Shown: positions 56,230-64,000 of the stretch, in pieces | Layout: each line of letters opens with the position of its first letter | How positions within the stretch are numbered: the stretch's first letter is position 1 | From: Salinicoccus luteus DSM 17002 | GTDB taxonomy: Bacteria > Bacillota > Bacilli > Staphylococcales > Salinicoccaceae | Direction of reading: 5' to 3' | Length of the DNA stretch: 64,000 nt | Assembly (NCBI RefSeq): GCF_000712035.1 | Contig: NZ_KL544008.1 | Location: forward strand, 615,607-679,606 | The notes under the pieces: model-generated | Seen by the model: only the letters and a program-made list of their open reading frames with translations | What the model was told of the DNA's origin: nothing | Database searches by the model: none | Translations under genes and position numbers: made by a program

Positions 56230-57243
56230 ATGATAAGGTATCCAGTTTTAGAAGAAAAAGCCGGAATAGGAATAACAGCACCATCATCCGGCATACCAGA
56301 AGAGATGCATGACTTACTGGAGTCGGCCATACAGAAGTTGAAAGATGAAGAGTATTCGGTTGTTTCCGGTGATACTGCATGGACACAGGAGAAGGCAAAA
56401 TCCGCTTCTGCCAAAAAACGGGCAGAGGAGTTCAATGAAATGATGCGCGATGAATCGATCGGACTTATCTTCCCGCCGTGGGGTGGGGAACTGTTGATTG
56501 AAACGCTTGAATATATTGACTTTGACAGCATCCGTGAGAAATGGGTGCTGGGCTATTCAGACATCAGCCTCCTGCTGCTGGCCATCACTTTGAATAGGGG
56601 AATTGCTACGGCCCATGGAACCAACCTCATCGATCTGAGGGGAGAGGCATCAGATGAAACGACACGAATGTGGAAACCTGTTTTATCCAATAAAGAAGGA
56701 GACACCGTCATCCAATATTCATCAGAAAAGTACCAGGAGGACTGGGATTACGATAATCCTACACCCCACATATTCAATCTGACTGAAGAGACGCATTGGA
56801 AGACAGTTTCAGGTCATGATGGAAAATTCGAAGGCCGGCTGTTGGGGGGATGTATGGACACCATTCGGCATCTGATCGGCACACCGTTTGGAGATGTCCA
56901 GAGCTTCAGGGAAGAATATATCCCGGATGAACCGATTCTCTGGTATCTGGAAAACTGCGAGATGTCCATTGTCGAACTCAGAAGGACACTGGTCCATATG
57001 AAACTTGCAGGGTGGTTCAAGGACGCATCAGCGATCATGTTCGGGAGAAGCTCATCAGACATGCCTGTTGAAGATTATACAGTCCAGGATGTATACCAGG
57101 AACTTTCTGAAGAATTGGGCGTCCCCATTGTCTACGACATAGATTGCGGCCATATGCCCCCACAGATCACATTCATAAATGGTGCATACACAGAAGTGGA
57201 AGTGAAGGCGGGCAACGGCGTGGTCTCACAAACTTTCAGATAG
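56230..57243 (+). CDS. S66-family LD-carboxypeptidase / MccF-like peptidase
   Basis: A 337-aa cytoplasmic serine peptidase family member. GIGITAPSSGIP opens the fold, the oxyanion/Gly motif is FPPWGGELL, and the nucleophile Ser lies in LGYSDISLLLL. RLLGGCMDTIRHLIGTPF and IVYDIDCGHMPPQITF (His) complete the site. Members either trim murein tetrapeptides (LdcA) or detoxify microcin C-like compounds (MccF); the length and sequence look closer to MccF. A short AAGGGG lies upstream. Confidence 0.88.
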   Translation: MIRYPVLEEKAGIGITAPSSGIPEEMHDLLESAIQKLKDEEYSVVSGDTAWTQEKAKSASAKKRAEEFNEMMRDESIGLIFPPWGGELLIETLEYIDFDSIREKWVLGYSDISLLLLAITLNRGIATAHGTNLIDLRGEASDETTRMWKPVLSNKEGDTVIQYSSEKYQEDWDYDNPTPHIFNLTEETHWKTVSGHDGKFEGRLLGGCMDTIRHLIGTPFGDVQSFREEYIPDEPILWYLENCEMSIVELRRTLVHMKLAGWFKDASAIMFGRSSSDMPVEDYTVQDVYQELSEELGVPIVYDIDCGHMPPQITFINGAYTEVEVKAGNGVVSQTFR

Positions 57244-57291
57244 AAAGGAGCGTAGGAAGGGAAACTATATTTCAGTGAAGGAAGCTTGTTA

Positions 57292-58170
57292 ATGAGAAAA
57301 ACAGTGGTCATTCTACTCGCCATTTCTGTCATCTGCATCGCATTTGCTGCGATTTTCGTAAAATTGTCTGAAGCACCGGCCAGCATCATCAGCATGTACA
57401 GAATGATATTTGCCGGCATCCTTCTTGCTCCCATCGTCTTCAAGTACAGGCGGGAGTTGATGAAACCCACACGCAGGGAGTGGGGCGCCTTGACCATCGC
57501 AGGGTTGTTCCTCGCAATGCATTTCGGATTCTGGTTTGAGTCACTCAAGCTTACATCCGTCGCGAGCTCAACGGTCATTCTTGCCTTGCAGCCAATTATT
57601 GCAATGGTGGGGGCTTATCTTGTATATAGGGAAAAAGTGAGTGGCAGGGTTGCTTTTTCAGTATTCATTTCATTTTTCGGTGTCGTCCTTATCAGCTGGG
57701 GAGATTTCAGTTTTACGGACTTAAGTGCTATCACAGGAAATATCCTTTCATTCCTAGGCGCTGTAGCCGTTGTCTGCTACTTTATGATCGGACAGAATTC
57801 CGTCCGGAACCTTACGCATTGGGTCTACAGTTTCATCGTGTTCAGCATTGCCGGGGGATTTCTATTGATATACAACATCGTCACCCAGACCGAATTGACC
57901 GGGTATCCGCCAAGAGAATGGCTTCTGTTCATACTGCTTGCGATTTTCCCCACCATCGCGCACGTCATATTCAACTACCTGTTGAATGAGGTGAGCCCGA
58001 CTACAGTTTCGATGGCCATGCTGCTCGAACCCGTTGGCGCTTCCATACTGGCATTTTTCCTGTTGTCGGAATATCTCGGCAAGTATCAAATTCTCGGCGG
58101 AATCATCGTGCTTTTTGGTGTCTACTTCTTCCTGTTGAGCCAACGGAAATCTAAATATAGAGAAATTTAG
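57292..58170 (+). CDS. EamA/DMT-family transporter
   Basis: A drug/metabolite transporter family protein of 292 aa with ten membrane helices in two EamA repeats. The first repeat is about residues 4-135 (MYRMIFAGILLAPIV, SSTVILALQPIIAMVG), and the second about 150-285 (SPTTVSMAMLLEPVGASIL). The substrate is not predictable. It follows the S66 gene by 48 nt and could share its transcript. No clear terminator follows it. Confidence 0.9.
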   Translation: MRKTVVILLAISVICIAFAAIFVKLSEAPASIISMYRMIFAGILLAPIVFKYRRELMKPTRREWGALTIAGLFLAMHFGFWFESLKLTSVASSTVILALQPIIAMVGAYLVYREKVSGRVAFSVFISFFGVVLISWGDFSFTDLSAITGNILSFLGAVAVVCYFMIGQNSVRNLTHWVYSFIVFSIAGGFLLIYNIVTQTELTGYPPREWLLFILLAIFPTIAHVIFNYLLNEVSPTTVSMAMLLEPVGASILAFFLLSEYLGKYQILGGIIVLFGVYFFLLSQRKSKYREI

Positions 58171-58200
58171 GAATGAGAGGCTCTTGCAAACTGTCGTTGC

Positions 58201-58635
58201 TTATAGATTTTTCTTGAAAACATAACTGACTTTATCATAATCCATCTTTTTCTCGTAGAACTTGTGGGCCTCTTTACGTGCCAATCCGGATGAAAGGGCG
58301 ACACTTTCATAATTATTCTTTTCAGCCCATTCATGGATAAAGTCTAAAAGCTGCTTGCCATGACCCTTGGATCTGATGGCACTGTCTGTGACAAGGTCGC
58401 ATACCCAGACAAATCTCCCGTAATAGAGTGTAATCATCGGTTTGAATCCACAGACTGCAACTATTTCCTCATTGTCGAAAAGGGCATACATCAGATAATT
58501 ATCCACTTCTTTCGCTTCTTTCACGAGATTGATATACTGTTCTTCATCCAAATGTGTTCTCAACTGTTGCATTATGGGAAAGGCGCTGTGAAATTCTTCT
58601 TCTGTATTCAATTCTTTTATGGTTGTGGTTTTCAA
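58201..58635 (-). CDS. GNAT family N-acetyltransferase
   Basis: A 144-aa acetyl-CoA-dependent acetyltransferase. WVCDLVTDSAIRSKGHGKQL contains the acetyl-CoA-binding motif A, and FYEKKMDY is the late motif B-like segment. It starts at TTG 58635 with AAAGGAG 8 nt upstream. The acceptor is unknown. The alpha/beta hydrolase frame upstream runs 92 nt into this gene. Confidence 0.88.
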   Translation of the reverse strand: MKTTTIKELNTEEEFHSAFPIMQQLRTHLDEEQYINLVKEAKEVDNYLMYALFDNEEIVAVCGFKPMITLYYGRFVWVCDLVTDSAIRSKGHGKQLLDFIHEWAEKNNYESVALSSGLARKEAHKFYEKKMDYDKVSYVFKKNL

Positions 58636-59512
58636 GGTAATAACTCCTTTTATATTGGTTTATTAAAGATGAGCAAGCACGACTTATTGTTGATTTCAGA
58701 AAGGTCTTGAATTTCTCTTCCTCCTCAATAGCAGGGCTATGGTTGCTGTACTCGAAAGTGGTCAATGAACCGTTAGGTATCAGATCTGCTACTTCCTCAC
58801 TGAAGACATGCAGGCATTGTGCATCATGTCTGCCACAATAGATATGAGCTTTGACCGGTGTTTTCTTCCATTCTTCACGGACATCATAGTCTTTAAGCAC
58901 CGATGTGAAGTAATCGATTTTGGACATCAGTGTCCTCCCGCTTTCCTTCCGGTTCAGCAGTTCATAGTAGGCGTCTTTCCTGTACAGTGACATCATAATC
59001 CATTCCTTGGACAGGACGATGCGTTCTTCACGTGGTGTCTCCGGTTTGCGAAGTTCTGCAAATATCTCCTTCATCCTCTGATTGCTGGGGCTATCCTTGC
59101 AGTAGATGGTGCTAGGATGTTCCATATACTCATAGGATGCACACAGCCCGCCGGCAATGATTTTGGTCAAGCTACCCGGGCATATCACCGCGTATTTCAA
59201 AGCAAGGAATCCTCCAGTGGAGTAACCAGAAAATGTCCATTCATCAAATCTTAGTGATTCTCTGATCGCTTCCAGGTCGTGAATGGCATCATCCATGCTG
59301 TATGTATATTCATCAGTTTGATCAACAGATCGGCCGGCGCCGCGCAAGTTGATAACATGGACAGTATAGTGTTCGGATAAATCCTGGGACATGATGCGGC
59401 CCTTCTCATTAAATTCACTGTAGAGGTGCGTAAAGGCCAGAGGCGGTCCTTTACCTTTCTTGAATAATTCGAATTGTCCTCTCTCTGTATCGATTAGTGA
59501 GGTTCGAAACAT
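58544..59512 (-). CDS. alpha/beta hydrolase with extended C-terminus
   Basis: An alpha/beta-fold hydrolase of the proline iminopeptidase-like type. The catalytic triad is apparent: Ser in FSGYSTGGFLAL, Asp in YCGRHDAQC and His in YSNHSPAIEEEEKF. The fold should end near FLKSTI, about residue 272. The remaining 50 residues (SRACSSLINQYKRSYYLENH onward) run across the GNAT ribosome binding site and into its frame. A stop-removing indel just before the GNAT gene is likely; a TAA lies one frame over at that point. Confidence 0.82.
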   Translation of the reverse strand: MFRTSLIDTERGQFELFKKGKGPPLAFTHLYSEFNEKGRIMSQDLSEHYTVHVINLRGAGRSVDQTDEYTYSMDDAIHDLEAIRESLRFDEWTFSGYSTGGFLALKYAVICPGSLTKIIAGGLCASYEYMEHPSTIYCKDSPSNQRMKEIFAELRKPETPREERIVLSKEWIMMSLYRKDAYYELLNRKESGRTLMSKIDYFTSVLKDYDVREEWKKTPVKAHIYCGRHDAQCLHVFSEEVADLIPNGSLTTFEYSNHSPAIEEEEKFKTFLKSTISRACSSLINQYKRSYYLENHNHKRIEYRRRISQRLSHNATVENTFG

Positions 59513-59631
59513 CCAATTCCTCCTTGTTGATATTAATAATATCTAAAAATTCAATCTTTAATTTGATGTAATTGTAGCATACGAAAGAGCTACAGAAACC
59601 AATTCATTTTCCAACAACATCTTTTCAAAGA

Positions 59632-59673
59632 AAATAAAAACATCAAAAAGCGTTGAATTTCCGCTTTCTGATG
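59632..59673 (-). terminator. terminator after the lipoprotein gene
   Basis: On the minus strand, CATCAGAAAGCG / CGCTTTTTGATG (one G-T pair, 9-nt loop) is followed by TTTTTATTTTC. Confidence 0.75.
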
Positions 59674-59696
59674 CTTAAATATTTCAGAATATCTTA

Positions 59697-60095
59697 TTAA
59701 CTACTTAACTCTTCATCATCACTATAAATGACTTCAACATCTACTTCTTCATCATTGATAAAGAAATTCATCGTCTCTCCACCCTGATCAGAATCCAATT
59801 CAATGGAGTAGAGTACATATTCTTCACTATCATCTGGTTCATCAAAACGAATATTCAATACATTATCCTGACTTTCATCAACTGATACTTCTGAATTCTC
59901 CTCAATGTAGGCATAGACGAACTGTTCTGCGGACGACGTCTCAATTAAATAAACATCACCGTGTTCTGGTCTTTCTGTGTCTGCAGCGGGCAATATATCC
60001 ACCGGATTTTCTGACATATCTGTTGCTTCATCAGTATTACATGCAGCCAAAAGGCATGAAACTGCCACTATAAATATGATTTGCAAGCGTCTCAA
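59697..60095 (-). CDS. hypothetical acidic lipoprotein
   Basis: A 132-aa secreted lipoprotein: MRRLQIIFIVAVSCLLAACN has a short signal peptide and lipobox LAAC. The mature part is very acidic (EEYVLYSIELDSDQGGETMN, EEVDVEVIYSDDEELSS). No domain is recognised. The gene is AT-rich compared with the housekeeping region and has its own terminator. The acidic surface would suit a high-salt exterior. Confidence 0.82.
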   Translation of the reverse strand: MRRLQIIFIVAVSCLLAACNTDEATDMSENPVDILPAADTERPEHGDVYLIETSSAEQFVYAYIEENSEVSVDESQDNVLNIRFDEPDDSEEYVLYSIELDSDQGGETMNFFINDEEVDVEVIYSDDEELSS

Positions 60096-60251
60096 ATACT
60101 CACTCCTCGTATAATATTATTAGAGTAATCTTACTATATAATGAAATGAATACTCAAATCATGGACATAATGAGATCGATATCAACCCTTATTTTTAAAT
60201 TGTACCTTTATACAGTATATTAGAACTTTTACTTAAAATGGAGGTGTCGAC

Positions 60252-60911
60252 ATGGCTTATTTAATTCTGTTGAGTGGACTGTTTTTAGGTTTTATTCTTT
60301 TCATATTCACTTTTATTGTTGCGAAAAGGAACGGCAAGTATTATTTAGCACCAATAATCACTTTGCTTTTTGCCGTAATTATTGTTGTGTACGGCTTATT
60401 CTTCGTTGGAGGATTTGAAGGAATGGCTTATTTATTTCTAGCAGCCGGATTCTTTATTATTAGTATTGTAGGTGCACTATTTTTACCCCTATTAATCCGT
60501 GGAAAAGAATCAAAACAACTTAATAAAAGAGATAAAATCAGCTTATTAATTTTACCTATTATATTTGTTGCAACGATTGGCATTGCTATTTATTCAGAAC
60601 AAGGATATTGGATTATTGCCCAGTCAAATACTGCGCCTGTAGAAATAGAAGGTTATCGAATCTCCACTATTTCTGAAGGAAGCAAAGAAGTTACTTTACT
60701 GTTAGGGGAAAAATATCGTGGGAAAGAGATTGAAGTTGAAAATTTAAGTAAACAGGGAGCTACAGAAATTACGCTGAAATTTGTAGATGGAGGGGAGGAA
60801 GACAAAGTTCCTTTTATTCAAATAGGCATAAGAGAAATAAATGAACCTTTGCAGGTAAAAACAACCGATGGTGTGATTTTTGAACCAATTGGAGGCGAAG
60901 TGGAAAAATGA
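60252..60911 (+). CDS. hypothetical four-helix membrane protein with C-terminal domain
   Basis: A 219-aa protein with four hydrophobic segments (about residues 3-23, 30-52, 56-80 and 94-115). A soluble C-terminal domain of about 95 residues follows (VEIEGYRISTISEGSKEVTL, GKEIEVENLSKQGATEITLK). GGAGG lies before the ATG. Codon use is strongly AT-rich (many AAA, TTA, ATT), unlike the housekeeping genes, suggesting transfer. I recognise no family. Confidence 0.8.
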   Translation: MAYLILLSGLFLGFILFIFTFIVAKRNGKYYLAPIITLLFAVIIVVYGLFFVGGFEGMAYLFLAAGFFIISIVGALFLPLLIRGKESKQLNKRDKISLLILPIIFVATIGIAIYSEQGYWIIAQSNTAPVEIEGYRISTISEGSKEVTLLLGEKYRGKEIEVENLSKQGATEITLKFVDGGEEDKVPFIQIGIREINEPLQVKTTDGVIFEPIGGEVEK

Positions 60912-61157
60912 ATTCTCCCATATTTCTTTTTAACTAACACTTATGAATTTGCTTCGAATTGGTTTTAGTTACATCAATTACGATCCTTTTTAATACATTT
61001 TCATCCATATAAAAAATACCGAAAGTTTGATATAAAAGGATTTCAACGGATTAAGTGATCTTAGAATTCACTGTATATTCTCAAAATGTTAATTACTTCA
61101 ATGCCTACGGGGAATATGCATAATAAGCATTTTACAGATTAAGAAGGGGAGGGCATA

Positions 61158-61337
61158 ATGAGGAAAATAAAGACAGCATCTGAAGATAGAGCAATATATG
61201 GAGTAAGCGGTGGAATTGCCAGAGAAACAGGCATACCCACGATTTTGATAAGGTTGATTTTCATATTTACAATGCCTGTTTCAATCTTTGTATACTTTGT
61301 ACTGGCTTACTACGTCTTCGATGACGACTACTTGTAG
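61158..61337 (+). CDS. PspC domain protein
   Basis: A 59-aa protein with the PspC pattern: a basic start (MRKIKTASEDRAIYGVSGGI), the ARETGIPTILIRLIF segment and one membrane helix ending in YYVFDDDYL. PspC proteins act in envelope-stress responses; short stand-alone versions in Firmicutes are of unknown role. GGGGAGGG precedes the ATG. Confidence 0.85.
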   Translation: MRKIKTASEDRAIYGVSGGIARETGIPTILIRLIFIFTMPVSIFVYFVLAYYVFDDDYL

Positions 61338-61370
61338 AAGAAAATGGCCTCGCTAATCAAGGTGACGCTC

Positions 61371-61628
61371 TTATGACGCTTCATAAAGTATTTCAATTTT
61401 AAATTGCTTAATTACAAAAAGAGCCACGATTAGAATAGCTACAGCTGCTGATGTTACAGCAACCCGGTTCAAGAATTCACTAATAATGAGTGAAGCGGCA
61501 ATTACTGAAATAAAAAAGATATAAAAAACTAGTTGGCTTCTTACGGCGCTCTTGATAACAACTGTATCTCCGTCGTTCACTATGAGTCTATTACTTCGAC
61601 TGCCTGTCTGTGAAACGCTTAGTTCCAT
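61371..61628 (-). CDS. hypothetical two-helix membrane protein
   Basis: From ATG 61628 the protein is 85 aa: a polar start (MELSVSQTGSRSNRLIVNDG), then two membrane helices (VFYIFFISVIAASLII and AVTSAAVAILIVALFVI) and a short tail. The frame stays open to a TTG at 61760, which would add 44 polar residues but would overlap the divergent gene at 61712. The ribosome binding site is weak for either start. No family is recognised. Confidence 0.5.
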   Translation of the reverse strand: MELSVSQTGSRSNRLIVNDGDTVVIKSAVRSQLVFYIFFISVIAASLIISEFLNRVAVTSAAVAILIVALFVIKQFKIEILYEAS

Positions 61629-61675
61629 CTCATCATTTTGATTGTCAACGGGAGGGCCAAGCCTATCCAGTTCGT

Positions 61676-61702
61676 TTGTCTTTTTACTGTTATCATTATA
61701 AT
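61676..61702 (+). promoter_or_regulatory. promoter of the 63-aa membrane protein
   Basis: TTGTCT (61676-61681) lies 15 bp before a perfect TATAAT (61697-61702). The predicted start of transcription, near 61709, is only a few bases before the ATG at 61712. Confidence 0.5.
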
Positions 61703-61711
61703 GACTCCCGG

Positions 61712-61903
61712 ATGCTGAATAATAAGCTTTTGTTTTATTTGCTGTTGTGGATTGCCGCAATTGCAGCCTTAAGCGGCATATATAACTTAATTTTCAATAA
61801 CACAGCCATTTTAGAAGAACTATTGGCACTTTCAGGAATTATCGCAGGTGCAGTGTTTATCACTTTTACTCGAAAGAAAGGGAATGCGCAAAGTGAATCC
61901 TGA
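61712..61903 (+). CDS. 63-aa two-helix membrane protein, paralogue of 38109-38294
   Basis: MLNNKLLFYLLLWIAAIAAL begins the first helix, the loop SGIYNLIFNNTA matches the loop of the 61-aa protein at 38109-38294, and a second helix (LALSGIIAGAVFITF) precedes a basic tail. No Shine-Dalgarno is visible, and the TATAAT upstream would produce an almost leaderless mRNA. Its function is unknown. Confidence 0.6.
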   Translation: MLNNKLLFYLLLWIAAIAALSGIYNLIFNNTAILEELLALSGIIAGAVFITFTRKKGNAQSES

Positions 61904-61965
61904 TTAGTGAAATGATGAAAGAAGGATCCGCAAAATTGATAGAGTGTCAAGGGCAACTTAAAAAT

Positions 61966-61987
61966 GGTTCTTACGCTAATTTGGTGA
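61966..61987 (+). repeat. left inverted repeat of the insertion sequence
   Basis: It begins GGTTCTTACGCTAATTTGG. It matches the inverse of the right end at 20 of 22 positions. Confidence 0.85.
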
Positions 61988-62031
61988 ATATATGCGTATG
62001 TATTTAACTAATATCTCAATCATTTTTTAAA

Positions 62032-63598
62032 TCAGGCTATTCTGTAAAGCATCCGCTGTCGTAACAATTTAAATCCTGCACGGCCATACATCATTCTTTT
62101 CAGTGTTTTCAGTCGGTTGACATTGCCTTCCACAAATCCATTACTCTCTGTGTACACGATGGCATTCACCGTGGATTTGAAGTCACTGAGCAGTCTTCGG
62201 ATGAAGTGTTTCGTCAATGGGTCCTTCCGCTCTTGCTCATAGAGTATCAGCTTGATAAATCCGGTATGGTCTTTCAGAGCAATGGTTTCACGGAAGCCGG
62301 CGATGAATGCATAGACGGGCTGAATTTGTGGATATTGTTTCAAGACACGGTTGATGATTTCCCGTTCCGAATCGTCTTCCAGATGATTCTGCCAGAGGAT
62401 ACGGCGAATGTCCCGCCGGCTGTGATATTCAGTGTCCAATGGCGCTTTCGCCCGTTTTTTCTTCCGGAGCTCTGCAATAAAGACTTTGACCGCGCCATAT
62501 GCCCCTGTATAGCCGATGCCCTGGAGTTTCTCATAAATGATATGAACGGGATGCCCCGCAGCTTCCCAATCAATGATCTGCGTGTGATAGACATCCAACG
62601 GTTTGGCCCGTTTCTGTCTGGACGTGTCCGGTGGACCGGTCATCTCAAGGTAGCGTTTAACTGTCTTCCAATGCAGATTGAACTGCTTCGAAATCCGGGT
62701 GATCGAGTATCCATCCGCATAATATTTCTGAAGTATTTGGGCCTGCTCCCATTTGTTCCTGGCATTTTCTTTCTGCCGAAGTTCTGCTTTTGACTGCATG
62801 CGAGGTGGATCCGGCCGTGGCAGGTGTGTGCCCAAGTCAACGCGTGCAGGCAATATTTTCCGGATAATCTGGTCATGCAGAGACCATAGATTCTGAATCA
62901 GATGAAACCGGTCATGGATCTGAATGACATTCGAAGCATGGGTAGAGATGACTTCCTGAAAACGGGGATACCGATCTCGTGTAACGTGCGTCAGTTCCGG
63001 GTGACTGCCCAGCCAATCCGTCAGTGTCTCAGCTTCCCGATCGGGCAGGAGGTCGATGGGATGATGAGTCATGGCATCACAAATTAGGATGCCGTACCGG
63101 TGGCCTTTTTTCCAGGCGAAATCGTCAATGCCGACAAAAGGGGCTGTGTACCGTCGGCATCTCTGTTGTATGGATCAAACGGAGCAGTGTGTCATGACTC
63201 ACCGGCATACCCAGCATTCGAGTGACATGTGCCGCCTCGATACAATTGGTGGAGAAAGCAATGACCCGGAGCGCAGCATCCAGACGGACCGTTCGCTGTC
63301 TATGGGGCAGGAGCCATTCGAAGCGTTCCGTAAACACTTTTGCTTCGCAGAAACTGTTTGTACAGAACCATTTGTGGGTTTTCAGATACAACTGGACAGA
63401 CTTGCCCTGGATGGGCAAATCATCAATAACCCGCATGTAGGCACTATGCCGCTTATGGGACCCGTACTGACACTTCGGACATCGGCCTGTTTTTGAAACT
63501 ACTGTAACGACACAGGTCAATGTATTAGCATCTTCGATGCACGACAAGACAATCAGGCGAGAATCAAGATCAGCAAAGTGGGTATACATGACCATCAT
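62032..63598 (-). pseudogene. ISL3-family transposase, frameshifted
   Basis: The N-terminal part (157 aa) has the ISL3 zinc finger (CPKCQYGSHKRH and WFCTNSFCEAKVF) and a helical DNA-binding region. It ends PTVHSPFCRH and stops. One frame over, the sequence continues TAPFVGIDDFAWKKGHRYG into the 346-aa C-terminal part, with the DDE catalytic domain (DLLPDREAETL, TESNGFVEGNVNRLKTLKRM). One extra base near 63158 (GTACACAGC) explains the break. Rejoined, it would be about 520 aa. Programmed frameshifting is not usual in this family, so it is probably inactive. Confidence 0.85.
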
Positions 63599-63625
63599 TC
63601 CTTTTTACTGATATATACCCTGTTC

Positions 63626-63647
63626 TCCCCAAATTAGCGTAAGAGCC
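63626..63647 (-). repeat. right inverted repeat of the insertion sequence
   Basis: Read inward it is GGCTCTTACGCTAATTTGG plus GGA, matching the left end apart from positions 3 and 20. Confidence 0.85.
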
Positions 63648-63669
63648 ATTTTAATACTGCCATTTACAT

Positions 63670-64000
63670 ATGACCACTCAATACGAAATCGTCAGCTTCA
63701 CCGACTACCAGAACTTCGACAGCATCAAAGAAATGGATGAGACCGTCAGACAGTTCAATGCCAGAATCAGCAGGGTGCACTACGAAACGCTGAACCTGCT
63801 GAAACGATATTCCTGCAAGATCATCGGGGTCTCCCACCTGAAGGTCAAGACCATCGCCCAGGCACTCAATCGCTCCGTGCGTGCCATCCACCGCCATCTG
63901 AAATATCTCAAGGACAATGGCTTTATTACAGTGGCCAATACTTCACGCAGAAAAGCCGGGGGAAAGGGCGCAAATGTCTACATCATCAATACAGTGGGTC
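63670..64000 (+). CDS. helix-turn-helix protein, 3' end outside window
   Basis: An open frame starts at ATG 63670 (MTTQYEIVSFTDYQNFDSIK) and remains open to the window end. VKTIAQALNRSVRAIHRHLK followed by YLKDNGFITVANTSRRKAGG is a clear winged helix-turn-helix, as in replication-initiation or phage-type regulatory proteins. No Shine-Dalgarno precedes the ATG, and the insertion sequence ends only 22 bp upstream, so its promoter and ribosome binding site may have been displaced. Confidence 0.75.
   Translation, partial: MTTQYEIVSFTDYQNFDSIKEMDETVRQFNARISRVHYETLNLLKRYSCKIIGVSHLKVKTIAQALNRSVRAIHRHLKYLKDNGFITVANTSRRKAGGKGANVYIINTVG

Larger units (their letters stand above)
61966..63647 (-). mobile_element. 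ISL3-like insertion sequence, 1682 bp
   Basis: It is bounded by 22-bp imperfect inverted repeats and contains one frameshifted ISL3-type transposase on the minus strand. The flanks are TTAAAAAT on the left and ATTTTAAT on the right; these are not an 8-bp direct duplication. The element looks defective and possibly rearranged. Confidence 0.85.

Noticed and set aside
60912..61157. possible minus-strand coding remnant in the AT-rich spacer
   Set aside because: The longest sensible frame is about 24 codons with no ribosome binding site, which is expected by chance at this composition.
62206..62793. 195-aa plus-strand frame within the insertion sequence
   Set aside because: It is antisense to the transposase catalytic domain and shows no independent motif or start signal.
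61958..63655. 8-bp target-site duplication around the insertion sequence
   Set aside because: TTAAAAAT and ATTTTAAT are not direct repeats; no duplication can be supported.

Overview
The window is a chromosomal segment of roughly 50% G+C from a low-copy Firmicute of the family Staphylococcaceae. The evidence is the gene order (recD2, T-box-alaS, yrzL-ruvX-yrzB, mltG, trmR-udk-greA-mtnN, yqeGH-aroE-yhbY-nadD-yqeK-rsfS, comEABC, holA, rpsT, lepA-hemW, hrcA-grpE-dnaK-dnaJ-prmA-rsmE-mtaB, rpsU, nfeD-floA, and tenA-thiD-thiM-thiE behind a TPP riboswitch), AGGAGG-type ribosome binding sites and sigma-A promoters. The G+C is high for Staphylococcus or Macrococcus, so a halophilic relative such as Salinicoccus fits best. 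That genus call is inference.

Region 1 (1-34.4 kb) is conserved housekeeping DNA read almost entirely on the + strand. Genes often overlap by 1-14 nt and are divided by rho-independent terminators. It covers DNA repair, alanyl-tRNA synthesis, cell-wall transglycosylase MltG, tRNA/rRNA modification and ribosome assembly (YqeH, YhbY, RsfS, PrmA, RsmE, MtaB, LepA), NAD and shikimate steps, DNA uptake (ComEA/EB/EC), the CIRCE/HrcA heat-shock operon, deoC, rpsU and a flotillin operon. Short genes read directly from the sequence are a 32-aa membrane peptide after mtnN, yqzM opposite comEC, and rpsU.

Region 2 (34.4-58 kb) is more variable metabolism and transport: fruR-fruK-fruA; a CopB-type copper P-type ATPase behind a CsoR-like dyad; threonine aldolase; an AI-2E family exporter; an ABC-class ATPase of unknown role; an ArsR-type regulator, permease and tiny CC-motif protein with three matching operator dyads; the thiamine salvage operon with a readable riboswitch mechanism; a CPA1 antiporter; a PepSY gene and a downstream lipoprotein gene that are both frameshifted; DedA; an S41-like protease with an ASCH protein; S66 peptidase; and an EamA exporter.

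Region 3 (58-64 kb) is accessory. It holds a GNAT gene, an alpha/beta hydrolase whose frame runs into the GNAT gene, and a distinctly AT-rich block of small membrane proteins and a lipoprotein. A frameshifted ISL3-like insertion sequence with 22-bp inverted repeats follows, lying 22 bp upstream of a DNA-binding (winged-helix-like) gene cut by the window end. No rRNA, tRNA, CRISPR array or prophage was seen. No stretch over about 300 bases lacks a feature. I found no clearly novel multi-gene system. The best leads are the ArsR/permease/CC-protein regulon, the decaying PepSY operon, the AT-rich island and several small uncharacterised ORFs.
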